Shown here: piece after piece, positions 9,198-17,381 of the stretch | How positions within the stretch are numbered: position 1 is the stretch's first letter | How the letters are laid out: the number at the start of each line of letters is the position of its first letter | Assembly (NCBI RefSeq): GCF_009696145.1 | Contig: NZ_VUMO01000004.1 | Location: 62,001 to 126,000 of the forward strand | Length of the DNA: 64,000 nt | Direction: 5' to 3' | From: Pseudoramibacter porci | GTDB taxonomy: Bacteria > Bacillota > Clostridia > Eubacteriales > Eubacteriaceae | Position numbers and translations under genes: made by a program | The notes under the pieces: generated by a model | What the model was told of the DNA's origin: nothing | Seen by the model: the letters and a program-made list of their open reading frames with translations, nothing else | Database searches by the model: none

Positions 9198-9688
9198 TGT
9201 TGAAAAGATCGAAACTTTGGACAATCGGATTGATGACGGCTTTGGTTTTAGTCCTGGCAGGGTGCGGGCAGCCATCCGCTGCGACAACGAAAAAATCGAA
9301 AACATCCGCGAATGCGGCCAGTCATCAGTATGAACAAACTGCGCTTTTTCAGAATGTGTTCATGAAAAATCAAGGGGTCGTAGCAGAAAGCCGCTCTTAC
9401 GACGAAACGCTGGAATCTTTGAACGACTTGGACACTGCAAGCTTTACCACAACCGGCGATCAAGCTAATCACAAGATTACGGTAACGGCCAAGGATGCGT
9501 CAACTCCGTCGGTGGTTTTCGGTTTTGACCAAGACAATTATTGCACGTCCATTGCGTTCAATATTGATGGCAAAAGTGCCTTAGTTGAAAACCGCGAGGG
9601 CACACCGAAATATTACAAAGTGACAGGTTCTGACCGCAGCGAAGTGAAATCCATCAAAAAGCTCCAGGCCTTTGTGAAAACGTGGTAG
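9194..9688 (+). CDS. Lipoprotein of unknown function
   Basis: A 164-residue exported protein. Residues 1-24 form a lipoprotein signal: basic start (MMLKRSK), hydrophobic core, then the lipobox LVLAGC with Cys24 as the likely lipidated residue. A short Ser/Thr/Lys linker precedes a compact globular domain with beta-rich segments (KITVTAKD, SVVFGFDQDN). I do not recognise a named domain. AAGGAG and AGGAG copies precede the start, and it overlaps the VanZ stop by 4 bases and the next gene's GTG/ATG region closely, so the three are almost surely co-translated. A role as partner of the neighbouring polymer-assembly membrane proteins is inference from position. Confidence 0.8.
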   Translation: MMLKRSKLWTIGLMTALVLVLAGCGQPSAATTKKSKTSANAASHQYEQTALFQNVFMKNQGVVAESRSYDETLESLNDLDTASFTTTGDQANHKITVTAKDASTPSVVFGFDQDNYCTSIAFNIDGKSALVENREGTPKYYKVTGSDRSEVKSIKKLQAFVKTW

Positions 9689-9690
9689 AA

Positions 9691-11130
9691 ATGAAAGATA
9701 AACTCATTCGTTTTGTCAACACAGATTTGAACAGCTGGCTGTTTTATATTTCTTACAGCGTCTATTTGTTCGTTTCGATTATCAATACCTCTTTCTTTGT
9801 CGTCGACCACCAATTTACGATTGGGACACAATTATTAACATTCAGTATTCTTTTGCTGATGTGTAAGGAAATTATCAATACACCGCGATCAACCAATGAA
9901 AAATTAGGTGTCCTACTGGGGTTTACGTTTTTATTGGTGATCAACTTTACAATCGGGGACGTGGTGACCGATCATGTTACCTGGATTGTTGCCTTTATCA
10001 TTTGCGCCCGGGATATTGATTTTGAAAAAGTGGTGAAATTGACCATTGTGATCAGTTCGATCCTGCTCGCCGTGATTGTGTTCAGCTCATTTTTTGGCAT
10101 CATCGAGAATCATTTCGATTCTTACGTGGCGCGGCCGAGGCATTGGGTGGGATTCCGCTACGCGTCGTTTGGACCGACGCTATTATTTAATATCAGCGCC
10201 CTGGTCGTTTACATCCGAAAAGAAAAGCTGGGCAAAATAGAATTATTGACCTTGCTGCCGGCTAATATCGCGCTTTTCATTATGACGGATTCCAGATTGC
10301 CCTTTTACTTGACCCTTTTGGTTATGGCCTTTGCATATATTTCGGAATACCGGACGATTCCGGCAGAGAAAATGAAACCCCTATGGCTGTTCATGGTCGT
10401 CTCGCCGCTGATTTTCGGGGGCATTTGCCTGTGGATGGGCTATCACTACGATGCCAACATCCCAAAATGGTCGCAGTTAAATGATACGTTATCGGGGCGG
10501 CTGCGTCTGGAACACACGTCGCTTTTAACCAGAGGGATTAAGTGGTGGCCGCGGTCATTTCCAATGTCAACGGCCGGAGGTGTGTTTAATCCGGGCTACA
10601 ATTTTATTGATTCCTTATACATATTAGTTTTGCAGGAATATGGAATCATCTTCAGCGTGCTCTTTATGGCTGTCGTCATTTACGGCCTTTGGAAGATGTA
10701 TAAACGAGGCGAGTATTATCTGCTCTTTGTGTCAACCGCCTATACGCTTTATGCCATTATCGACCAATTAATCTTAGGGATTAATTACAATACGTTTTGG
10801 CTGGCATTGGGCGTTGCGTTGTTCGCCACTGAACACGACAAGGATTTCTTGACGGCCAACACGCGGCATATTCCAATTTCAGAAATCGAATCGATTATCG
10901 GTGGGGCGCCGTCGCGGCCCGGTGTACAAATATCCCGGAGAGCGGCCAGCCGCCGCGCAGCTGTGCAGCGGACGCCACTGACGACGAATCGGAAGAACCA
11001 AACATCAAGCCGGGCGCAATCATCCAATGCGCAGGCCGCAGAAATTGCCCGGCTGCTCAATCAACAGCGGCAAAGTAGTCCAACGGAAAAGACGACAAAT
11101 CGTAATTCACGGCGTTACAGACGTCGATAG
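9691..11130 (+). CDS. Wzy/O-antigen-ligase-like polymerase membrane protein with basic tail
   Basis: A 479-residue protein with about ten or eleven membrane helices in residues 15-375, a larger extracytoplasmic loop around SGRLRLEHTSLLTRGIKWWP, and the TDSRLPFYLTLLVM block. This layout fits the Wzy polymerase/WaaL ligase type of membrane enzymes that polymerise or attach surface glycans, though the family is too diverse for a firm call by eye. From about residue 390 the protein ends in a long tail with many Arg, Ser, Gln and Thr, predicted disordered and cytosolic. The ATG at 9691 lacks a clear ribosome site and probably depends on coupling to the lipoprotein gene; a GTG at 9682 is the alternative. 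Confidence 0.6.
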   Translation: MKDKLIRFVNTDLNSWLFYISYSVYLFVSIINTSFFVVDHQFTIGTQLLTFSILLLMCKEIINTPRSTNEKLGVLLGFTFLLVINFTIGDVVTDHVTWIVAFIICARDIDFEKVVKLTIVISSILLAVIVFSSFFGIIENHFDSYVARPRHWVGFRYASFGPTLLFNISALVVYIRKEKLGKIELLTLLPANIALFIMTDSRLPFYLTLLVMAFAYISEYRTIPAEKMKPLWLFMVVSPLIFGGICLWMGYHYDANIPKWSQLNDTLSGRLRLEHTSLLTRGIKWWPRSFPMSTAGGVFNPGYNFIDSLYILVLQEYGIIFSVLFMAVVIYGLWKMYKRGEYYLLFVSTAYTLYAIIDQLILGINYNTFWLALGVALFATEHDKDFLTANTRHIPISEIESIIGGAPSRPGVQISRRAASRRAAVQRTPLTTNRKNQTSSRAQSSNAQAAEIARLLNQQRQSSPTEKTTNRNSRRYRRR

Positions 11131-11140
11131 GAGAAAACAA

Positions 11141-11800
11141 ATGATTAAAATCGAAGAACTTTATGATTTAACCCACACGCAGGCCGCGGCATATCTCAAA
11201 GGCTTCACCTATCCGTGGGAGGCGCTCGCGGGAATTAAAGATTTAATATATCAAATAGGTGAAACGCTGTCCCAAGATGAATACGATCATCCACAGGACG
11301 GGGTTTGGATTCACAAAACAGCTGAGGTTTTTCCGTCAGCCTATATCGGCGCGCCGTGTATTATCGGCGCTCACACCCAGGTGCGCCATGGTGCGTTTAT
11401 CCGAGAATCAGCGCTGGTTGGAGAAAACTGTGTGGTGGGCAACTCCGTGGAACTTAAGAATGTTATTTTGTTCGACAACGTTGAAACCCCGCATTATAAT
11501 TACGTCGGGGATAGCATTTTGGGTTTTCATGCTCATATGGGTGCTGGATCGATCACGTCAAATGTCAAGGCTGATCGCCAGAATGTGTGGGTCCACGACG
11601 GCGGCACCAATATTGAAACGGGCCGGAAGAAATTCGGTGCCATGCTGGGCGATTACGTCGAAGTGGGCTGCAACGCGGTGCTCAATCCTGGAACGGTCAT
11701 CGGCCCTCACTCCAACGTGTACCCGACAACTTCGGTCCGCGGGGTGATCCCGCCGGACAGCATTGTGAAAAATTCAAAAGAAATTGTTCATAAGCGTTAA
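11141..11800 (+). CDS. Left-handed beta-helix acyltransferase (GlmU C-domain-like)
   Basis: A 219-residue protein made of hexapeptide repeats from about residue 55 (VWIHKTAEVFPSAYIG, APCIIGAHTQVRHG, SALVGENCVVGNSVELKN), then N-Y-V-G-D-S-I-L-G, GAGSITSNVK and a C-terminal NPGTVIGPHSNVYPTTSVRG. This is the pattern of the acetyltransferase half of GlmU-type enzymes, but without a nucleotidyltransferase half. Such proteins are often labelled UDP-N-acetylglucosamine pyrophosphorylase although the pyrophosphorylase domain is missing. Start at ATG 11141 is set by ATAGGAGA at 11127-11134; the preceding stop overlaps this site. In context it probably acylates a sugar precursor or sugar-phosphate for the surface polymer. 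Confidence 0.75.
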   Translation: MIKIEELYDLTHTQAAAYLKGFTYPWEALAGIKDLIYQIGETLSQDEYDHPQDGVWIHKTAEVFPSAYIGAPCIIGAHTQVRHGAFIRESALVGENCVVGNSVELKNVILFDNVETPHYNYVGDSILGFHAHMGAGSITSNVKADRQNVWVHDGGTNIETGRKKFGAMLGDYVEVGCNAVLNPGTVIGPHSNVYPTTSVRGVIPPDSIVKNSKEIVHKR

Positions 11801-11807
11801 TGTCAAT

Positions 11808-11835
11808 TTGTGAATTGTAAAGAAAGTGTTATAAT
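11808..11835 (+). promoter_or_regulatory. Possible promoter before the small membrane ORF and glf
   Basis: TTGTGA (11808-11813), 16-base spacer, TATAAT (11830-11835). The -10 abuts the ATG of the small ORF at 11836, so a transcript from here would begin inside that ORF and better suit glf. Confidence 0.4.
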
Positions 11836-11994
11836 ATGAGCAACGTTATTTCTTATATTGTGGCAGTCCTCATTGCGTTAATTGTGATCAGAATTGAATT
11901 GAAGCTGACAGGCTGCCTGATCAGATTATTCGTCGGACTTCTAGGAATTGCGCTTGTGATTGGAGCAGTTTCGGGTTTGATGAGCTTGATATAG
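11836..11994 (+). CDS. Small membrane protein, 52 residues, unknown
   Basis: A short open frame (MSNVISYIVAVLIALIVI...) that encodes two hydrophobic segments separated by a short turn with Arg, Glu and Lys (RIELKLTG). No family is recognised. It sits between the beta-helix acyltransferase and glf with no other gene in that gap, and a similar-looking 48-residue peptide follows the thioesterase gene at 15792. Upstream AAAGAAAG is a weak ribosome site. The composition (alternating Ile, Val, Leu and Gly) is that of a real transmembrane hairpin rather than random sequence, but expression is unproven. Confidence 0.5.
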   Translation: MSNVISYIVAVLIALIVIRIELKLTGCLIRLFVGLLGIALVIGAVSGLMSLI

Positions 11995-12021
11995 CGTAAA
12001 TTACGAGTTTTGGAGAACAGC

Positions 12022-13143
12022 ATGAAATACGATTATTTGATTGTTGGAACGGGCTTGTACGGCGCCGTCTTCGCGCACGAAGCGAAGGCAGCGGGCAAGA
12101 CGGTGATGATGATCGACAAACGGCCCAATATCGCCGGCAATGTCTACACCAAAAAGGTTGAAGGCATTCACGTTCACGAATACGGCGCGCACATTTTCCA
12201 CACCAACAACGAAGCAGTTTGGCAATACGTCAACCGTTTCGCAACTTTTAACCGGTTTACGAATTCGCCGGTTGCCAATTATAAGGGTGAACTTTACTCG
12301 CTGCCCTTCAATATGTACACCTTCAACAAAATGTGGGGGGTCGTAACACCGCAGGAGGCCGCAGCAAAAATTGAAGCCCAGCGAAAAGAAGCGGGCATTA
12401 CGGAACCGAAGAATCTGGAAGAACAGGCGATCAGTCTGGTCGGCACAGACATCTACGAAAAACTGATCAAAGGCTACACCGAAAAACAGTGGGGCCGCCC
12501 GTGCACAGAACTGCCGGCGTTTATCATCAAACGCCTGCCGGTCCGCCTGACTTTTGACAACAATTATTTCAATGCCCTGCATCAGGGGATCCCAATCGGC
12601 GGGTACACGCGCATGGTTGAAAACATGATCGCAGATGTGGACCGCATTGAACTGAACACGGATTATCTTGAAAATCGAGAAGCCTTCAACGCAATGGCCG
12701 ATCAGGTCATTTATACAGGGCCGATTGACGCCTATTTCGATTACAAATTGGGACATTTGGAATACCGTTCGGTTCGCTTCGAAACGGAACTCTTAGACAG
12801 TGACAATTTCCAGGGCAATGCTGCGGTCAATTACACCGACGCAGAGACCCCATGGACACGGATCATCGAGCACAAGTGGTTCGAGTTTGGAAAGGACGAA
12901 AAGGGACAGGATCTACCCAAAACTGTAATCTCCAGAGAGTATTCATCAGAGTGGCAGCCTGGGGATGAGCCGTATTACCCGGTGAATGATGACAAAAACA
13001 GTGCACTTTACAAACAGTACAAGGCATTGGGGGACAACGAAGATCATGTTGTTTTTGGCGGCCGTCTCGGTGAGTATAAGTATTACGATATGGATGCTGT
13101 TATCGCTTCTGCCCTCGATCAGGCAAAGCAAATCATTCAATAA
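12022..13143 (+). CDS. glf: UDP-galactopyranose mutase
   Basis: Flavoenzyme that interconverts UDP-galactopyranose and UDP-galactofuranose, supplying galactofuranose for surface glycans. The 373-residue protein starts with the FAD-binding segment YLIVGTGLYGAVFAHEA, followed by IDKRPNIAGNVY, the substrate-binding HEYGAHIFHTNN, TEKQWGRP, RLPVRLTFDNNYF and a C-terminal FGGRLGEYKYYDMD, all diagnostic of Glf. ATG 12022 follows TGGAGAA at 12011-12017. It ends a run of envelope genes begun by VanZ, so the product of that locus may contain galactofuranose. Confidence 0.97.
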   Translation: MKYDYLIVGTGLYGAVFAHEAKAAGKTVMMIDKRPNIAGNVYTKKVEGIHVHEYGAHIFHTNNEAVWQYVNRFATFNRFTNSPVANYKGELYSLPFNMYTFNKMWGVVTPQEAAAKIEAQRKEAGITEPKNLEEQAISLVGTDIYEKLIKGYTEKQWGRPCTELPAFIIKRLPVRLTFDNNYFNALHQGIPIGGYTRMVENMIADVDRIELNTDYLENREAFNAMADQVIYTGPIDAYFDYKLGHLEYRSVRFETELLDSDNFQGNAAVNYTDAETPWTRIIEHKWFEFGKDEKGQDLPKTVISREYSSEWQPGDEPYYPVNDDKNSALYKQYKALGDNEDHVVFGGRLGEYKYYDMDAVIASALDQAKQIIQ

Positions 13144-13182
13144 TCAATGTATTGACCATTAATATCTTAGAAAGGAAAGATC

Positions 13183-13476
13183 ATGTTAAAAATTTACCCA
13201 GCTATTTACAAACAAGAAGGTGATGCAATCACCTGCCGTTTTCCGGATTTGCCGGAAATTGAAGCCTTTTCTGGAACAGATAAAGAAGAATTAGCGGAAC
13301 GCGCTAAGGAAATACTCGGCAGATATTACGTCAAAAAATCGCAGATTAAGGAAACCATCCCGGATCCATCCAATGCGCGCTTGATGAAGGCCGGGGAAGG
13401 CGAAACCATCGAATACGTCTACACCGACATCGATAAATACTGGACAGGAGTCAAAGCGAAAGATACGTGGATTTAA
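13183..13476 (+). CDS. HicB-like antitoxin-type protein without HicA
   Basis: A 97-residue protein of the HicB fold: YPAIYKQEGDAITCRFPDLPEIEAFS is the partly degraded RNase-H-like core (residues 5-30), followed by an acidic helix EELAERAKEILGRYYV and PDPSNARL. HicB proteins usually neutralise the HicA mRNA-cleaving toxin, but no HicA-like gene of about 60-80 codons lies on either side. It lacks an evident C-terminal DNA-binding helix-turn-helix. AGAAAGGAAAG precedes the ATG. It may be a domesticated antitoxin or a protein of other function in this family. Confidence 0.7.
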   Translation: MLKIYPAIYKQEGDAITCRFPDLPEIEAFSGTDKEELAERAKEILGRYYVKKSQIKETIPDPSNARLMKAGEGETIEYVYTDIDKYWTGVKAKDTWI

Positions 13477-13527
13477 CCGATCTGCAGATTTTAGCGGCTT
13501 CAACACAATTCAAAGCGGCAGAAGGTT

Positions 13528-14949
13528 ATGAAAGACGAATTTTTTACGATTGACAGGTTAAAGGAAACCCTGACGCCGGAAGAGATTTTGTCCGGTTCCT
13601 TTGGCGTTGAACGGGAAGGATTGAGAGCTTATGCAAACGGACAACTGTCTCTGACGCCTCACCCGGCAGCTTTTGGCAATAAGCTGACCAATCCGTACAT
13701 TACCACAGATTTTTCAGAAAGTCAGGTTGAAATTGTCACGCCGCCGTGCGCGTCGATACGAAAGGCGTACCAAGTGTTGGCCACATTGACCGATATGGTC
13801 AATACGGTTCTGCCGTCAGATGAATACCTTTGGCCCAACTCGGTGCCCTGTGTCCTGCCAGAAGATAAAAAAGTGCCGATTGCACATTATTCCGGCGCTC
13901 CCGGGGCAGAAAAGGCAATGCGCTATCGCCAGAATCTGGCAAAAAAATACGGCGCGAAGAAACAAATGTTTTCCGGCATTCATTTCAATTATTCGCTCGG
14001 TTTAGATGCGGTCGAAAAGTTGTATCAAAGGGCGAAAAAGGATGACGGGACGCTCACGCGCCAATACTTTAAAAATCAGTTGTATTTAAAAATTGCCAAA
14101 AACTATCTGACTTATCGATGGCTTTTAATCTATATGACAGGGGCTTCAGTCGCAGCGCATCACTCCTTTATTGAAGAATGCCTGAAGCTGATGCCGTGGC
14201 CTGACGACAGGGGCAGCCAATATTCCCAAAAGGGAATTTCTTTTCGCAGCGGATCGCCAGGGTACAAAAACAATGAAGCCCTTTATCCCCGGTACGATAC
14301 CATTCAACATTTTATTGCTGATTTGGAAACATTTGTGGTACAGGGAAAGTTGTCCGAACCGAAAGAATTTTACGCTCAGGCGCGGCTGAAACCGGTTCAT
14401 CCGAAAGAAGATTGGATTCAGTCGCTTGCTGAGGAAGGCGTGATGTATATTGAGCTGCGCACGATGGATCTCAATCCTTTCGACCCTTACGGAATCAGCG
14501 AGACCGACATGAACATTATGCACTTATTGCTGCTCTATTGTATGACCACGACGTCTCTCAGTGAAGACGGCGATCAGGCTGAAGCTGATGATAATGCCGG
14601 ACGTATCGCAGAACATGGGCAAGACCGCTTCTTAATCCTTCATCGAGGCGGAAAGGAAATTCTGGCACACGATTGGGCAAAAGCGATTGTCGCGGATATT
14701 GCCGCAATGAATCATGCGCTCCATCTTGGACAGGATGAAATTGTCGCCGTGATGAGCGAACGCCTTGATACGCAAAAGACCCTTCATGCGGCTCAGATGG
14801 TGCATCTCGTTGAAAACGAGGGCTACGTCGCGGGGATGTCTCGCCTTGCGCAGGCGTATAAAAAACAGAGCTGGCAGAAGATTCAAAATCATGCTGAAGC
14901 CTTTGAAAAAGAATTAGTTTGCTTTAAAGATGCAGTGCCAGGTTTATAA
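13528..14949 (+). CDS. gshA: Glutamate-cysteine ligase (GshAB N-half type)
   Basis: ATP-dependent ligase joining glutamate and cysteine to gamma-glutamylcysteine. The 473-residue protein has GSFGVEREGLRAYANG near the N-terminus, TDFSESQVEIVTPP, FSGIHFNYSLG and YIELRTMDLNPFDPYGIS, as in the ligase half of the bifunctional GshAB of Firmicutes. It stops where the ATP-grasp glutathione synthetase half would start, and no gshB is seen in the window. Either gamma-glutamylcysteine is the end thiol or the second step is encoded elsewhere. Start ATG 13528 lies just after GCAGAAGG. A clear terminator follows. Confidence 0.88.
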   Translation: MKDEFFTIDRLKETLTPEEILSGSFGVEREGLRAYANGQLSLTPHPAAFGNKLTNPYITTDFSESQVEIVTPPCASIRKAYQVLATLTDMVNTVLPSDEYLWPNSVPCVLPEDKKVPIAHYSGAPGAEKAMRYRQNLAKKYGAKKQMFSGIHFNYSLGLDAVEKLYQRAKKDDGTLTRQYFKNQLYLKIAKNYLTYRWLLIYMTGASVAAHHSFIEECLKLMPWPDDRGSQYSQKGISFRSGSPGYKNNEALYPRYDTIQHFIADLETFVVQGKLSEPKEFYAQARLKPVHPKEDWIQSLAEEGVMYIELRTMDLNPFDPYGISETDMNIMHLLLLYCMTTTSLSEDGDQAEADDNAGRIAEHGQDRFLILHRGGKEILAHDWAKAIVADIAAMNHALHLGQDEIVAVMSERLDTQKTLHAAQMVHLVENEGYVAGMSRLAQAYKKQSWQKIQNHAEAFEKELVCFKDAVPGL

Positions 14950-14962
14950 TCTTTGATCAGAG

Positions 14963-14986
14963 CCGTTGCGGGCGCAACGGTTTTTT
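14963..14986 (+). terminator. Terminator after gshA
   Basis: Stem CCGTTGC (14963-14969), loop GGGC, GCAACGG (14974-14980), then TTTTTT. It rules out upstream starts of the thioesterase frame. Confidence 0.93.
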
Positions 14987-15018
14987 CATCGGCTATTTTA
15001 GAAAAAATGGAGGCACAT

Positions 15019-15786
15019 TTGGAAGAATCACGTATTTTCTATCAAAACCAGAAAATATACACTTACGATTGTCTGCAAAATTACTGCGCGTCGCCCGTCA
15101 GTGTATTAAATTATTTTCAGGAAATTGCGTTGGAACACAGCGCGGCCTTAAAAGCCGGCCCCTACGAGTTGGACCGTATGCATTTGGCGTGGATGGTGGT
15201 TAAATATCATATCGAAATTCTCGAATACCCGCGATTCCTTCAAACCGTGCAGGTCGGCACCTGGGCAGGTGCGGCACAAGGCTTTATCGCCAACCGAGGG
15301 TTTGTACTCAAGGACGTTGATGGTAAAGTGCTAGTCAATGGGCAGTCTCATTGGATGATGATGGATTTTGAAAAGGATCATATCATTCGCGTCGGCGACG
15401 AAGCCATCAACAAGGTGTATCAATTCAAAGACGAGAATGAAAAATACAAAATTCCGAGACTCAAGCGGGTATCGGAATGGGACGGCAGCCGAACGTTTAC
15501 GGTGCGCTATCTGGATATTGATTACAATGGCCATGTAAACAATGTCCGATATTTGGCCTGGACGGTTGAAACCATTCCGCCGGAAATCATTGCTGAGGTC
15601 GAAGTGGCATCGTTTGATGTTTTGTACAAGGAACAAGCGCGGTACGGCGACGTGATCAGTGCGAAGTTTAAGGCTGTACGCCCAGATCTTTACCGCGTTG
15701 ATATTGAAAGCAGTGATGGGCTTTTGCTCTGTCAGATCGGCATGACCCTCCGACCGACGTCGAAGCGGCCGAACCACGAAGGATAA
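15019..15786 (+). CDS. Acyl-ACP thioesterase (FatA/FatB family)
   Basis: Hydrolyses acyl-ACP to release fatty acids, setting chain length or recycling ACP. The 255-residue protein has two hot-dog domains; the second carries YLDIDYNGHVNNVRYLAW, the conserved Asp/Asn/His segment of plant and bacterial acyl-ACP thioesterases, and the first carries AWMVVKYHIEILEYP. TTG 15019 is the start: TGGAGG at 15008-15013 lies 5 bases before it, and the frame upstream runs through the gshA terminator. A 48-residue membrane peptide follows at once, then a terminator. Confidence 0.85.
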   Translation: MEESRIFYQNQKIYTYDCLQNYCASPVSVLNYFQEIALEHSAALKAGPYELDRMHLAWMVVKYHIEILEYPRFLQTVQVGTWAGAAQGFIANRGFVLKDVDGKVLVNGQSHWMMMDFEKDHIIRVGDEAINKVYQFKDENEKYKIPRLKRVSEWDGSRTFTVRYLDIDYNGHVNNVRYLAWTVETIPPEIIAEVEVASFDVLYKEQARYGDVISAKFKAVRPDLYRVDIESSDGLLLCQIGMTLRPTSKRPNHEG

Positions 15787-15791
15787 TTCCA

Positions 15792-15938
15792 ATGATTGAA
15801 TTGTTAATCGCGTTAGCACTGATAATATTTTCGCTTTACAGTGGATTGCGGATTCTCGTGATTGGTGCTTTCGTGCTGCTGGCCGTGTGGTATGTGAGGC
15901 GGGGCAGCCGAGATAATCGGCACAATAAAAGTAAATAA
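15792..15938 (+). CDS. Small membrane protein, 48 residues, unknown
   Basis: Short frame starting MIELLIALALIIFSLYSG, with two hydrophobic stretches and a basic C-terminus (RRGSRDNRHNKSK). AAGGA at 15779-15783, inside the thioesterase stop region, gives a well-spaced ribosome site, and a terminator follows at 15997, so the peptide closes the thioesterase transcript. No family recognised. The good ribosome site makes translation more likely than for most frames of this size. Confidence 0.6.
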   Translation: MIELLIALALIIFSLYSGLRILVIGAFVLLAVWYVRRGSRDNRHNKSK

Positions 15939-15996
15939 ATCAAAATTAATTTCAAAAGTTGTCATTTTTTGAAAATACAGCCATGAAATGAATATG

Positions 15997-16040
15997 AAAT
16001 GGTCTATTTTGGGTACAAATCCGAATTTTGACCATTTTTT
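15997..16040 (+). terminator. Terminator after the thioesterase unit
   Basis: Outer stem AAATGGTC (15997-16004) with GACCATTT (16030-16037); inner stem TTTGGGT with ATCCGAA around loop ACAA; T-run to 16040. Confidence 0.75.
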
Positions 16041-16063
16041 CTTTATTTCTTTCTCCATTTTGA

Positions 16064-16069
16064 TATAAT
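16064..16069 (+). promoter_or_regulatory. Probable -10 element of hslO
   Basis: TATAAT about 40 bases before the hslO ATG, just after the preceding terminator. No convincing -35 is seen. Confidence 0.4.
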
Positions 16070-16108
16070 AAACGCCAAAGTCTATTAGTATAAAAGAAAG
16101 TGAAGCTT

Positions 16109-17032
16109 ATGTCAGATTATATTGTGACGGCTACGGCAGCGGATGCAAGTATTCGTGCTTTTGCCATTGATGCAACCGAATTGGTTGAAAAAGCGAGGAC
16201 CCTGCACAACACCTCGCCGGTGATGACGGCAGCGCTGGGGCGGCTGCTCTCGGCGGGTGCCATGATGGGGTCGATGATGAAAGGTGACGATGACGTCTTG
16301 ACGCTTCAAATTAGCGGAGACGGACCGGCAAAGGGATTAACAGTGACAGCTAACCGTCATGGCCAGGTGAAAGGCTACGCGGTCGACCCTTACGTGGACT
16401 TGCCGATTAACGCGCAAGGCAAACTGGACGTTGGCGGTGCGATTGGAAAGGGCACCCTGACGGTAATCCGCGATTTGGGCCTTAAAGAACCATACAACGG
16501 CATCTGTAATTTGGTTTCTGGTGAAATTGCAGAAGACCTTGCGTATTATTTTAATGTTTCAGAGCAGACGCCTTCGGCGGTTGGATTGGGCGTTCGCGTT
16601 GCGAAAGACGGTTCGGTTGAAGATGCCGGCGGCTTTATTGTCCAGCTGATGCCCAATGCGGAAGAAAAAGTGGTGTCAACCCTGGAAAATCAAATCGCTA
16701 AGATCGATTCGATCACGGCAATGATGGAAAAGGGCATGACGCCAGAGGCTATTCTTGAGGCGATTCTAGGTCCAATGGACTTGGAATGGACGGGAAAAGA
16801 GACGGCAGCCTTTGTCTGTGACTGCTCGAAGGATCGGGTGAGCCGAGCGCTTTCAGCGCTCAATGTACGAGAACTGGATCAGATCATTCAAGATGGGGAG
16901 CCCATTGAAGTGCGCTGCCATTTTTGCGGCAGTACGTATCAGTTTTCGATCGATGAGCTGAAAGTCATTCGCGAAAAGGCTTCGGGCGAACGTTTGAAAA
17001 ACATTCAAGTTCAGGACGAATTCAGACAATAA
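16109..17032 (+). CDS. hslO: Hsp33 redox-regulated chaperone
   Basis: Cytosolic holdase switched on by oxidation and unfolding. The 307-residue protein has the N-terminal substrate-binding domain (GRLLSAGAMMGSMMKGDD, GDGPAKGL) and the C-terminal zinc switch with CDCS and CHFCG, the C-x-C and C-x-x-C pairs of the family, about 30 residues apart. ATG 16109 is preferred over an upstream GTG at 16100. The gene is transcribed alone, with a likely -10 at 16064, and converges on a minus-strand DUF1858 gene. Confidence 0.96.
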   Translation: MSDYIVTATAADASIRAFAIDATELVEKARTLHNTSPVMTAALGRLLSAGAMMGSMMKGDDDVLTLQISGDGPAKGLTVTANRHGQVKGYAVDPYVDLPINAQGKLDVGGAIGKGTLTVIRDLGLKEPYNGICNLVSGEIAEDLAYYFNVSEQTPSAVGLGVRVAKDGSVEDAGGFIVQLMPNAEEKVVSTLENQIAKIDSITAMMEKGMTPEAILEAILGPMDLEWTGKETAAFVCDCSKDRVSRALSALNVRELDQIIQDGEPIEVRCHFCGSTYQFSIDELKVIREKASGERLKNIQVQDEFRQ

Positions 17033-17053
17033 AAAAACCGCAGTGATGCGGTT
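17031..17053 (-). terminator. Terminator of the minus-strand DUF1858 gene
   Basis: Stem AACCGCA/TGCGGTT with a 4-base loop; on the minus strand it runs into seven T. On the plus strand the T-run is poor, so it mainly serves the DUF1858 gene and at most weakly hslO. Confidence 0.75.
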
Positions 17054-17069
17054 AAATGTTGTTTTGAAT

Positions 17070-17309
17070 TCAGCTGCGGGGCAAATTGGTTTCAGTCGGT
17101 TTTTCGCCGGAAAGGAAAAAATTGAGATTGCGGACAAAGACGTCCGGGTTAATGCCGTGGGCAAGACAACCTTCTTCAATATTTTCAAAATGTGCGGCCA
17201 TACAGCCGAAGCAAGACATTCCAGCCATTAAGAAATAGCGCTGGGCCTCCGGATAGCGCTCGACGGCTTCAAGAATGCCCATCGATTTAGTTATTTTCGG
17301 TTCGTTCAT
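17070..17309 (-). CDS. DUF1858 domain protein
   Basis: A 79-residue protein of the DUF1858 family, a small domain also found next to hybrid-cluster and iron-sulfur proteins. Seen: ITKSMGILEAVERYPEAQRYFLMAGMSCFGC and then NIEEGCLAHGI, that is, a C-x-x-C pair followed by a third Cys, typical of the family and suggesting metal or disulfide chemistry. A strong GGAGGAG precedes the start on the minus strand. It stands alone between hslO and a HAD gene. A minus-strand TATAAT (complement of 17332-17337) could be its -10. Biochemical role is unknown. Confidence 0.88.
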   Translation of the reverse strand: MNEPKITKSMGILEAVERYPEAQRYFLMAGMSCFGCMAAHFENIEEGCLAHGINPDVFVRNLNFFLSGEKPTETNLPRS

Positions 17310-17381
17310 GATTCTCCTCCAATGTGTAAATATTATAACAAAATGTCGGGAATGATGGCAAGATCAATGAAAGAGGTTTTT

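Noticed and set aside
12001-12756. 251-codon open frame on the minus strand within glf
   Set aside because: It mirrors a highly conserved glf frame, has no ribosome site and no recognisable protein.
14953-15018. Upstream extension of the thioesterase frame
   Set aside because: It runs through the gshA terminator; the TTG at 15019 has the ribosome site.
17322-17381. Upstream extension of the HAD phosphatase frame
   Set aside because: It overlaps the divergent DUF1858 regulatory region; AAGAGG supports ATG 17382.
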